In this document: positions 20,302 to 27,689 of the stretch, one piece after another
Layout of the letters: every line of letters starts with the position of its first letter
How positions within the stretch are numbered: position 1 is the first letter of the stretch
Made by a program: the position numbers and the translations under genes
Notes under the pieces: generated by a model
What the model was told of the DNA's origin: nothing
The model's database searches: none
What the model saw: only the letters and a program-made list of their open reading frames with translations
Assembly: GCA_023416515.1 (NCBI GenBank)
Contig: JAEZHP010000051.1
Span: forward strand, 1 to 29,511
DNA length: 29,511 bases
Direction: 5' to 3'
Source: Pseudomonadota bacterium
GTDB lineage: Bacteria > Pseudomonadota > Alphaproteobacteria > Sphingomonadales > Sphingomonadaceae

Positions 20302-20754
20302 TTACGCCGCCCGCCGCCGCATCAGCGCGGTACGCTCCATTTCGCACACCAGCTCGCCGCGCTGGTTGTGCATGAGGTGCTTGAACGTCACGATTCCAGC
20401 ATCCGGCCGCGACTTGCTGTCCTTGAGCGCGATCACTTCGGTCGACGCGCGCAGAGTGTCACCCACGAACACTGGCTTCGGCATCCGCACCTTGTCGTAG
20501 CCGAGATTGGCGACCAGCGTCCCCAGCGTCGTGTCGCCGACTGAGAGACCCACCAGCAGCGCGAACGTGAAGGTGCCGTTGACGACGATCCGCCCGAACT
20601 CGGTCGTGCCGGCATATTCCGCGTCGAGATGAAGCGGCTGCGGATTGTGCGTCAGGGTCGAGATGAGGAGATTGTCCGTCTCCGTCACAGTGCGGTGCGG
20701 CTGATGTTCAAGGACATCGCCCACCGCCCATTCGTCGAACCAGCGGCCCGGCAT
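20302..20754 (-). CDS. MaoC-family (hot-dog) dehydratase/hydratase
   Basis: 150 aa from the ATG at 20754 (a GTG one codon upstream is possible). It overlaps the mccA stop and has GGGAG 7 bases before. Hot-dog fold motifs: WFDEWAVGDV at the start, then THNPQPLHLDAEYAGTTEFG, the position of the hydratase-2 signature TGDxNPxHxD. Here the catalytic Asp position aligns with Asn while the His is kept. GDTLRASTEV and FKHLMHNQRGELVCEMERT complete the family pattern. It acts on an enoyl-CoA in the cytosol. In this operon candidates are a methylglutaconyl-type or mesaconyl-type CoA ester, the second fitting the lyase gene downstream. The substrate is inference. Confidence 0.86.
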   Translation of the reverse strand: MPGRWFDEWAVGDVLEHQPHRTVTETDNLLISTLTHNPQPLHLDAEYAGTTEFGRIVVNGTFTFALLVGLSVGDTTLGTLVANLGYDKVRMPKPVFVGDTLRASTEVIALKDSKSRPDAGIVTFKHLMHNQRGELVCEMERTALMRRRAA

Positions 20755-22643
20755 CACCCCTCTCCCTTCTCGATGCGAGCGAGCAAAGTCCCCTCGCTCA
20801 CCTGCCCGCCCTCGGCCGCGTTCAGCTCCGCCACCACCCCGTCGAACGGAGCGACGAGGCTATGCTCCATCTTCATCGCTTCGAGGGTCACCAGCTTCTG
20901 CCCCTTGGTCACGGCGTCCCCCTGCCGCACCTCGACCGCGATGATCTTCCCAGGCATCGGCGAGATCAGAGCGCCGTCGCCCGCAGCGCCGCCTCCGGCG
21001 GCGCCCGCCCGGCCGGGCCATTCGAACCCAAAGGCCTGTCCCTCGGAGAAGACCACCAGCTTGTCGAGCCAGGTCGCCGAACCGGCAGCCATGTCGGCCG
21101 GAATCCTCCGATCGATGACCCTTGTTTCGCCGGCATGGCTCAGCGCGACCCGGTGATCCTCGCCGCGGTTGAGGCGGAAACCTTCGATCTCACCCCAAGG
21201 CCCCGGTTCTTCACGCTCGCCGAAGCTGCTGTTTGCCATGGCAAACGCGGCGAGCCGCCAGATCGAGTCGTCCGGACCGTCCGACCGCACCAGCGCGTCG
21301 ATGTGCCTCGGAATGAAGCCGGTATCGACGTCGCCTCCTCCGAATTCGGGATGGGACGCGGCTTCGGCCAGGAAAGCGGCGTTGGTCTTAACCGGCCACA
21401 CCTCAGTTTCATCGAGCGCCTCGACCAATGCCGCGATCGCCGCGTTGCGCGTTTCTCCGGTCGCGATGATCTTCGCGATCATCGGATCGTAGAAGGGGCT
21501 GATGACGCTCCCCTCTTCGACGCCGGTGTCGATACGCACATCCTCGCTCAAGGCGAAATGCTCGAGCGTTCCAGTGCTCGGGAGGAAGCCGGTGGTCGGA
21601 TCCTCGGCGTAAAGCCGGGCCTCCATCGCCCAGCCATCGATGCTGAGCTCCTCCTGCCGCTTCGGCAGCGGTTCGCCGCTCGCCACGCGAAGCTGCCATT
21701 CCACCAGATCCTGCCCGGTGATCTCCTCGGTCACCGGATGCTCGACCTGGAGGCGCGTGTTCATCTCCATGAACCAGATCCGGTCGGCGCGAAGACCCTC
21801 GCTTGCATCGGCGATGAACTCGATCGTGCCCGCGCCGACATAGTCGACCGCGCGCGCCGCCTTGACTGCCGCCTCGCACACCGCCGCGCGTGTCGCCTCG
21901 TCCATGCCGGGCGCTGGCGCCTCCTCGATCACCTTCTGGTGCCGGCGCTGGAGCGAGCAGTCGCGCTCGAACAGGTGGACGACGTTACCGTGGCTGTCGC
22001 CGAACACCTGCACCTCGATATGCCGCGGCCGCTCGACATATTTCTCGATGAGCACTCGGTCGTCGCCGAACGAGGACGCCGCCTCGCGCTTGCAGCTGAG
22101 CAGCATCTCCTGGAACTCGCCGGCCGCGTTGACCTTGCGCATCCCCTTGCCGCCGCCGCCCGCGACCGCCTTGATCAGCACCGGATAGCCGATCCCGTCC
22201 GCTTCGGTCTGGAGCCGCTCCGGCGACTGGTCTTCGCCGAGATAGCCCGGCGTGGTCGGAACGCCCGCCTCCTGCATCAGCTTCTTGGCCGCGTCCTTCA
22301 GGCCCATCGCCCGGATCGACGCCGCCTTCGGTCCGACCCAAACCAAGCCCGCGGCCTCAACGGCCTCCGCAAACTCGGCATTCTCCGACAGGAAGCCGTA
22401 GCCCGGATGGATCGCCTCGGCGCCGGTCGCCTTGGCCGCCGCGATGATCTTCTCACCGACGAGATAGCTCTCCCGCGCCGGGCTCGGCCCGATATGCACC
22501 GCCTCGTCCGCCTGCCGCACATGCAGCGCCTTGGCGTCCGCGTCCGAGTAAACTGCGATGGTCCGGATTCCGAGCCTGCGCGCAGTCCGAATGATCCGGC
22601 ACGCAATCTCGCCGCGATTGGCGATGAGGAGGGAGGCGATCAT
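20754..22643 (-). CDS. mccA: Methylcrotonyl-CoA carboxylase biotin-containing alpha subunit
   Basis: 629 aa. N-terminal biotin carboxylase domain (LLIANRGEIACRIIRTARRLGI; ATP-grasp loop AVAGGGGKGMRKV near 160-172; MEMNTRLQVEHPVTEEITG), a middle BT domain, and a C-terminal biotinyl domain with the lysine acceptor Lys591 in EAMKM. It carboxylates its own biotin with ATP and bicarbonate; the beta subunit passes the carboxyl group to 3-methylcrotonyl-CoA in leucine breakdown (also called LiuD). Propionyl- or geranyl-CoA carboxylase alpha subunits look alike, but the paired beta subunit points to methylcrotonyl-CoA. It starts 3 bases after the stop of the unknown gene and has only a weak ribosome site. 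Confidence 0.92.
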   Translation of the reverse strand: MIASLLIANRGEIACRIIRTARRLGIRTIAVYSDADAKALHVRQADEAVHIGPSPARESYLVGEKIIAAAKATGAEAIHPGYGFLSENAEFAEAVEAAGLVWVGPKAASIRAMGLKDAAKKLMQEAGVPTTPGYLGEDQSPERLQTEADGIGYPVLIKAVAGGGGKGMRKVNAAGEFQEMLLSCKREAASSFGDDRVLIEKYVERPRHIEVQVFGDSHGNVVHLFERDCSLQRRHQKVIEEAPAPGMDEATRAAVCEAAVKAARAVDYVGAGTIEFIADASEGLRADRIWFMEMNTRLQVEHPVTEEITGQDLVEWQLRVASGEPLPKRQEELSIDGWAMEARLYAEDPTTGFLPSTGTLEHFALSEDVRIDTGVEEGSVISPFYDPMIAKIIATGETRNAAIAALVEALDETEVWPVKTNAAFLAEAASHPEFGGGDVDTGFIPRHIDALVRSDGPDDSIWRLAAFAMANSSFGEREEPGPWGEIEGFRLNRGEDHRVALSHAGETRVIDRRIPADMAAGSATWLDKLVVFSEGQAFGFEWPGRAGAAGGGAAGDGALISPMPGKIIAVEVRQGDAVTKGQKLVTLEAMKMEHSLVAPFDGVVAELNAAEGGQVSEGTLLARIEKGEG

Positions 22644-22646
22644 CCG

Positions 22647-23294
22647 TTAATCCGTCGTCGATGCGCTGACGACTGTCAGTCGCTGAAGGTGGGGAACATA
22701 GACAGTGAAGAGGAGAACGCCCCACCACTCCATCCCAGCCTCGAAGTAGTTGGATAGCTTCACAAGGTCTTCACCGCTCCAATCCACAATTAGGTGGTCG
22801 AACTTGCTTGGGAATACCTCGGAGTTAATATCGTCGAAGAGGCTTTGCACTGTGGCAGGCTCGGCGCTTAAACCGTGAGGTGGCTCAGTGAAGGCATAAG
22901 CATATTGTCCGCCCGTTCCGGCTTCCGGCGCTGGACCGGCCCAGTTCAGCGTGCGCCCGGTGCCAAGCTCAGAATACAACGGGTCGGTGAGATTTCCCTT
23001 CCCTTTGACCACGCCCGAGCCGAGCTTTTTTAGTTCTCCAGTGGAGGGTTCATACCAGCTGCCGAACAAAGTCACCTTGTCCACTTTTCGACGCGGCAGC
23101 GTCTCTAGCGCCGCGGCATCGAATGAAGGCCGCCACAGAGGTCCAACGCCGTCCAGCTCGGAGAAGTGCCGCTGCATGGCGGTTCCCACGGTGGCAAGAT
23201 CCTCATCTGTGGCCAGAAAGAATGAGTAGTCGATGACTCCACCGGCCGCTCGGAAGGCGGCAAGGGCCCGGGGAGGGGTGAGCCTCTCCATCAT
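22647..23294 (-). CDS. Unknown low-GC gene wedged between mccB and mccA
   Basis: 215 aa, MMERLTPPRALAAFRAAGG at the start. The first ATG (23294) shares one base with the mccB stop and has AGGA upstream; an ATG one codon later is equally possible. No signal peptide, membrane helix or catalytic motif is recognised. Notable parts are IDYSFFLATDEDLATVG, TLFGSWYEPSTGELKKLGSG and FDHLIVDWSGEDLVKLSNYF, suggesting a globular alpha/beta protein. Bases 22681-22920 have about 54% GC by hand count against about 65% in the neighbouring mccA, and the codons are unlike the neighbours. It does not belong to the usual carboxylase operon and looks acquired. I cannot name a family. Confidence 0.72.
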   Translation of the reverse strand: MMERLTPPRALAAFRAAGGVIDYSFFLATDEDLATVGTAMQRHFSELDGVGPLWRPSFDAAALETLPRRKVDKVTLFGSWYEPSTGELKKLGSGVVKGKGNLTDPLYSELGTGRTLNWAGPAPEAGTGGQYAYAFTEPPHGLSAEPATVQSLFDDINSEVFPSKFDHLIVDWSGEDLVKLSNYFEAGMEWWGVLLFTVYVPHLQRLTVVSASTTD

Positions 23295-24889
23295 CACATC
23301 CTGAACACGCCGAACTGCGCCCGCTCGGGGATCGGCGCGTTCAGCGTTGCGGCGAAGGCGAGGCCGAGGACGTCGCGGGTCTGGGCCGGGTCGATGATGC
23401 CGTCGTCCCACAGCCGCGCGGTGGCGTGGTACGGATTGCCCTCGTCCTCGTAGCGCTGGCGGACCGGCGCCTTGAACGCCTCGGCTTCCTCGTCAGTCCA
23501 TTTGTCGGCGTCGCGGTGGACGGTGGCCAGCACCGACGCCGCCTGCTCGCCGCCCATCACGCTGATCCGGCTGTTGGGCCAGGTGAACAGGAAGCGCGGG
23601 CTGTAGGCCCGACCGCACATGCCGTAATTGCCCGCGCCGAAGCTTCCGCCGATCAGCACGGTGATCTTCGGAACGCTCGCCGTCGCCACCGCGGTAACCA
23701 GCTTGGCGCCGTTCTTGGCGATCCCTTCCGCCTCATATTTCCCGCCGACCATGAAGCCGGAAATATTCTGGAGGAACAGCAAGGGCACCCGCCGCTGGCA
23801 GGCCAGCTCGATGAAATGCGCGCCCTTCAAGGCGCTCTCGCTGAACAGGATGCCGTTGTTCGCGAGGATCGCGACCGGGATGCCCCAGATGCGCGCGAAG
23901 CCGCACACCAGGGTCGAGCCGTAGAGCGGCTTGAACTCGTGGAATTCGGACCCGTCGACGATCCGGGCGATGACCTCGTGCACGTCATAGGGCGTGCGCA
24001 CGTCGTCCGGGATGACGCCGTACAATTCCTCCGGATCGAATTTCGGCGGTCGCGGCTCGGCGAGGTCGATGTCGACATTCTTCACACTGTTGAGCCGGGC
24101 CACGATGTCGCGGACGATGGTCAGGGCATGCTCGTCATTCTCGGCGAGATGGTCGACCACGCCGGACCTGCGCGCATGGAGGTCTCCTCCTCCCAGATCC
24201 TCGGCCGAGATCACCTCACCCGTCGCGGCCTTCACCAGCGGCGGCCCACCCAGGAAGATCGTGCCCTGGTTGCGAACGATCACCGTCTCGTCCGACATCG
24301 CCGGCACATAGGCGCCGCCCGCGGTGCAGCTCCCCATCACGCAGGCGATCTGCGCGATCCCCTCGGCGGACATCTGTGCCTGGTTGTAGAAGATCCGCCC
24401 GAAATGGTCGCGGTCCGGGAACACCTCGGCCTGATGCGGCAGGTTCGCGCCGCCGCTGTCGACGAGATAGACGCAGGGAAGCCGGTTCTGCAGTGCGATC
24501 TCCTGCGCGCGCAGATGCTTCTTCACCGTCATCGGATAATAAGTGCCGCCTTTGACCGTGGCGTCGTTGCACACGATCATCGCCTCGCGGCCTGACACTC
24601 GGCCGATGCCGGCAATCATCCCGGCCGCCGGCACCTCGCCTTCGTACAGGTCGCAGGCCGCGAGCTGGCCGATCTCGAGGAAGGGCGAGCCCGGATCGAG
24701 CAGCCGCTCCACCCGCTCACGCGGAAGCAACTTGCCGCGCGACGTGTGGCGCTCGCGCGACTTCTCATTGCCTCCGCGCGCCGCCGTGGCGACACGCTCG
24801 CGAAGCTCCTCGGCGAGACCCTTATTGTGCGCAGCATAAGCGCGGTAAGTGTCCGATGACGTGTCGATCTTGGAGGTGAGAACTGTCAC
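23294..24889 (-). CDS. mccB: Methylcrotonyl-CoA carboxylase carboxyltransferase beta subunit
   Basis: 531 aa from a GTG start with GGAGG about 7 bases upstream. Carboxyltransferase domains are complete: SRGKLLPRERVERLLDPGSPFLE, the methylcrotonyl-type block YLVDSGGANLPHQAEVFPDR and HFGRIFYNQAQMSAEG, CTAGGAYVPAMSDE, and in the C-terminal half NISGFMVGGKYEAEGI, GGSFGAGNYGMCGRAY and SVMGGEQAA. It transfers carboxyl from biotin on the alpha subunit to 3-methylcrotonyl-CoA, giving 3-methylglutaconyl-CoA (LiuB-type). The LPHQAEVFPDRDHFG stretch separates it from propionyl-CoA carboxylase. A palindromic repeat abuts its ribosome site. Confidence 0.95.
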   Translation of the reverse strand: MTVLTSKIDTSSDTYRAYAAHNKGLAEELRERVATAARGGNEKSRERHTSRGKLLPRERVERLLDPGSPFLEIGQLAACDLYEGEVPAAGMIAGIGRVSGREAMIVCNDATVKGGTYYPMTVKKHLRAQEIALQNRLPCVYLVDSGGANLPHQAEVFPDRDHFGRIFYNQAQMSAEGIAQIACVMGSCTAGGAYVPAMSDETVIVRNQGTIFLGGPPLVKAATGEVISAEDLGGGDLHARRSGVVDHLAENDEHALTIVRDIVARLNSVKNVDIDLAEPRPPKFDPEELYGVIPDDVRTPYDVHEVIARIVDGSEFHEFKPLYGSTLVCGFARIWGIPVAILANNGILFSESALKGAHFIELACQRRVPLLFLQNISGFMVGGKYEAEGIAKNGAKLVTAVATASVPKITVLIGGSFGAGNYGMCGRAYSPRFLFTWPNSRISVMGGEQAASVLATVHRDADKWTDEEAEAFKAPVRQRYEDEGNPYHATARLWDDGIIDPAQTRDVLGLAFAATLNAPIPERAQFGVFRM

Positions 24890-24900
24890 CGCGCCGCCTC

Positions 24901-24976
24901 CGTCATTGCGAGGAGCGCATGCGACGAAGCAATCCAGTCGTCTGGGCCGGATTGCTTCGCTCCGCTCGCAATGACG
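24901..24976. repeat. CGTCATTGCGAG...CTCGCAATGACG palindromic repeat
   Basis: 76 bp with perfect 12-bp ends (CGTCATTGCGAG / CTCGCAATGACG) and inner arms GAAGCAATCC / GGATTGCTTC. It is a third repeat family, different in sequence from the two others. It fills most of the gap between the 86-aa gene and mccB and touches the mccB ribosome site (24897-24901). Confidence 0.92.
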
Positions 24977-24986
24977 ATTCGAGCGG

Positions 24987-25247
24987 CTAGTCCGCCTTCA
25001 CCGGCTTCTTGCGAATGAGGTAGCGGTACACCCCGACGCAGTTGATCGCGAGCAGGATCATGTTCTGGTAGCCGATGCCCTCGCTCTCCTGCCCGAGCAG
25101 CCCCCATAGGATGAGAGCGATCGAGCTCGTTACGAAGATGACGAAGGCCCATCCGGTCGGCCGTCGCCCGAGGTCCAGCGACACGATCAACGCCGCCACC
25201 GCCCCGGCCGCCGCGCCATACCATTCGAGAATCTCGATCAAAGTCAT
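24987..25247 (-). CDS. Small membrane protein of unknown function
   Basis: 86 aa from the ATG at 25247, with AAGG upstream; the frame is open to 25304. Three hydrophobic segments are visible (about residues 9-23, 32-49, 60-74) and a basic C-terminus (YRYLIRKKPVKAD), suggesting the C-terminus is in the cytosol. The spacing, with GRRPTGWAFVIFVTSSIALILWG and YQNMILLAINCVGVYRYL, resembles small single-domain inner-membrane proteins, but I do not recognise a named family. It is upstream of mccB on the same strand with a repeat between. A GGAAC at 25327-25323 followed 16 bases later by CTTT is a weak stress-promoter candidate. Confidence 0.72.
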   Translation of the reverse strand: MTLIEILEWYGAAAGAVAALIVSLDLGRRPTGWAFVIFVTSSIALILWGLLGQESEGIGYQNMILLAINCVGVYRYLIRKKPVKAD

Positions 25248-25484
25248 CGGCCACCTTCGGGACTGGCCCGGCGGAGGCCGGGCGCATTGAGAACCCGGCT
25301 TCAAAGACGCAGGCTGACGCTTGTTCCATAGGCGAAATCGATCTCCGTTCAGCCCCGCCTAGCCATGTCCGGCGTTCATGAAAAGCGCGGGTCGTTTGCC
25401 GAAAGTCGAAGCCGGTTTGTCGAAAGGGTTCGCGCCGTGCTAGCCCGCCGGCACACCAGACAGCCGAACCACGGAGCTCCCCGC
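25248..25484. other. Divergent intergenic region
   Basis: 237 bases between the small membrane protein gene (minus) and the M13 peptidase gene (plus). It must carry both promoters. A short GC-rich inverted repeat (CCCGGC...GCCGGG, about 25267-25281) lies near the minus-strand start. I see no other clear motif, repeat or RNA gene. Confidence 0.4.
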
Positions 25485-27557
25485 ATGAAACTCCCCCGCT
25501 TGCTGTTCTTCGCTTCCGCCCTCGCGCTTTCGGCCTGCAACGCCGCGGTCGACAACCAGTCGAACGCCCAGGCCGAAGGGACGCAGGCCGGCATCGTCGC
25601 TGCCTCGATGGACACCTCGGTTCGGCCCGGAGACGACTTCTTCCGCTACGCCAATGGCCGCTGGGTCGCGAATACCGAGATCCCGGCCGACCGCTCGTCG
25701 ATCGGCGGCTTCTTCATCGCCGACCAGCAGCGCGAGCGGCAGACCCGGGAGCTGTTGAACTCGATCCTCGAATCGAACCCGGCCGAGGGCAGCAACGAGG
25801 CGAGAATCGCCAATTACTATCGCGCCTATGCCGACACCGCGGCGATCGACCGCGCAGGAATGGCTCCCGCGCAGGGCGACATCCGCGCGATCGCGGCGAT
25901 CCAGGACAAGCGCCAGCTCAGCGAGGCGATCGGCCGCACCCTGCGCGCCGACACGGACCCGCTCAACGCCACCAACTTCCAGACCGAAAACCTGTTCGGC
26001 GTATTCGTGACTCAGGGCCTCAACACGCCGGGCGAGACACTGCCCTATCTGATGCAGGGCGGCATCGGCCTTCCCGAGCGCGAATATTATCTGTCCGGCG
26101 ACGCGCAGATGTCGGGCCTTCGCGACCAGTATCGCACCTATATCACCACGATCCTCCAGAATGCCGGCATTTCCGATCCGCAGGGCGCTGCTGGCCGGAT
26201 CATGGACCTCGAGACCAAAATCGCCCGAGCCCACGCCACCCGCGAGGAAAGCGAGGACTTCGCTCGCGGTGCCCAGGTTTGGACCCGGGCCGAGCTCGAG
26301 CAGCGCGCGCCCGGCATAGACTGGGGCGCCCTCCTCGGCGCGGCCGGCCTCGCCAACGCGCCGAAGTTCCAGGCCTATCACGCCAATGCCATTCCGCAGC
26401 TGTCGGCGCTCGTCGGGTCCGAACCGCTTCAGGCGTGGAAGGAATGGCTCGTCTTCCATACGCTCAACCAGCAGGCCAACGTGCTTCCGGCGCCGATCCG
26501 CAACGCGAGCTTCGCCTTCTATGGCACCGCTCTCAACGGCACGCCGCAGCAGCGCCCGCGCGACCAGCTCGCCCTCAACGCGGTCAGCTCCGCGCTTCAG
26601 GACGCCGTTGGCCAGGCCTATGTGCAGCGCTACTTCCCGGCCTCCGCTCGAACGGAAGTCCAGGAGATGGTCGAGAACATCAAGTCGGCCTTCGCCCGCC
26701 GAGTGGAGGCGATCGACTGGATGGCGCCGTCGACGAAGGAAGAGGCGCTTCGTAAGGTCCGCTCGATCGTTGTCGGGGTGGGCTATCCCGACGCCTGGCG
26801 CAATTATTCAGGCGTTCAGATCAGCGGCGACAATCCCTACGCCAACCAGCACAATGCGGGGCTCGCCGAATATCGCCACCAGATCGCCAAGATCGGCCGG
26901 CCGATGGACCGTAACGAATGGTGGATGCCTCCGCAGCTGGTCAACGCGGTCAACTTGCCGGTCCAGAACGCGCTCAACTTCCCCGCGGCGATCCTTCAGA
27001 AGCCCTTCTTCGATCCCGCCGCCGACGCCGCGTTCAACTATGGCGCGATCGGCTCGGTCATCGGGCACGAGATCAGCCACAGCTTCGACAATAATGGCGC
27101 CCTGTTCGACTCGACCGGGCGCCTGCGCAACTGGTGGACTCCGCAGGATTTCGAGCGGTTCCAGCAGGCCGGCAACGCGCTGGCCCGCCAATATGATTCC
27201 TACGAGGCGCTTCCCGGCCTCCACGTCAACGGCCGGCTGACCCTGGGCGAGAACATCGCCGACGTCGCCGGCCTCGCCGCCGCTTACGATGCGTACCGCG
27301 CCTCGCTTGGCGGCCGCGAGGCGCCGGTCATCGACGGCCTCACCGGCGACCAGCGCTTCTTCATCGCCTTCGCCCAGTCCTGGGCCACCAAGATGCGCGA
27401 CGAGGCGCTTCGCCAGCGGATCGCCACCGACGGCCACGCCCCGGGCCAGTTCCGCGCACTGACCGTGCGCAACCTCGACCCCTGGTACCAGGCGTTCAAC
27501 GTCCAGCAGGGCCAGCGCCTGTTCCTGACGCCCGATCAGCGGGTCCGGATCTGGTAG
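25485..27557 (+). CDS. M13 (neprilysin-like) zinc metallopeptidase, lipoprotein
   Basis: 690 aa from the ATG at 25485 with GGAG upstream; the frame is open to 25365. Lipoprotein signal with lipobox ALSAC at Cys18. M13 N-terminal domain begins with SVRPGDDFFRYANGRWVANTEIPADRSSIGGF in outline (about 45-75). Catalytic zinc site HEISH at 528-532 with Glu529, and the third ligand Glu589 with Asp593 in GENIADVAG. The substrate-binding NAxY-type position and the C-terminal FNVQQGQRLFLTPDQRVRIW are present. The ending lacks the mammalian Cys, as usual in bacteria. It should be a membrane-anchored periplasmic or surface oligopeptidase. Single gene, convergent with ivd across a perfect palindrome. Confidence 0.95.
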   Translation: MKLPRLLFFASALALSACNAAVDNQSNAQAEGTQAGIVAASMDTSVRPGDDFFRYANGRWVANTEIPADRSSIGGFFIADQQRERQTRELLNSILESNPAEGSNEARIANYYRAYADTAAIDRAGMAPAQGDIRAIAAIQDKRQLSEAIGRTLRADTDPLNATNFQTENLFGVFVTQGLNTPGETLPYLMQGGIGLPEREYYLSGDAQMSGLRDQYRTYITTILQNAGISDPQGAAGRIMDLETKIARAHATREESEDFARGAQVWTRAELEQRAPGIDWGALLGAAGLANAPKFQAYHANAIPQLSALVGSEPLQAWKEWLVFHTLNQQANVLPAPIRNASFAFYGTALNGTPQQRPRDQLALNAVSSALQDAVGQAYVQRYFPASARTEVQEMVENIKSAFARRVEAIDWMAPSTKEEALRKVRSIVVGVGYPDAWRNYSGVQISGDNPYANQHNAGLAEYRHQIAKIGRPMDRNEWWMPPQLVNAVNLPVQNALNFPAAILQKPFFDPAADAAFNYGAIGSVIGHEISHSFDNNGALFDSTGRLRNWWTPQDFERFQQAGNALARQYDSYEALPGLHVNGRLTLGENIADVAGLAAAYDAYRASLGGREAPVIDGLTGDQRFFIAFAQSWATKMRDEALRQRIATDGHAPGQFRALTVRNLDPWYQAFNVQQGQRLFLTPDQRVRIW

Positions 27558-27566
27558 TCCACTGGT

Positions 27567-27679
27567 GAGTCATCCCGGCGGAAGCCGGGACCCACGAGCG
27601 CCGGTTCCTGAGGTCCAGGGCCGGCGTTCTTGCTTTTGAGCAGCGTGTTCATGGGTCCCGGCTTCCGCCGGGATGACTC
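27567..27679. terminator. Perfect 28-bp inverted repeat between convergent genes
   Basis: The left arm 27567-27594 (starting GAGTCATCCCGGCGGAAGCC) is exactly repeated in reverse complement at 27652-27679, around a 57-base centre. It lies 9 bases after the M13 gene and 10 bases before the ivd stop, so it could stop transcription from both sides. It has the GTCAT...ATGAC ends of the other repeats and is probably a mobile or dispersed palindrome. Confidence 0.8.
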
Positions 27680-27689
27680 CCTTGTGAAA

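Noticed and set aside
20862..22757. Long open frame of 631 codons on the plus strand
   Set aside because: It is the antisense shadow of mccA; low-complexity Arg/His/Asp-rich product, no ribosome site.
24886..25329. Minus-strand frame of 147 codons before mccB
   Set aside because: It spans the CGTCATTGCGAG repeat and the shadow of the 86-aa membrane protein; no ribosome site.
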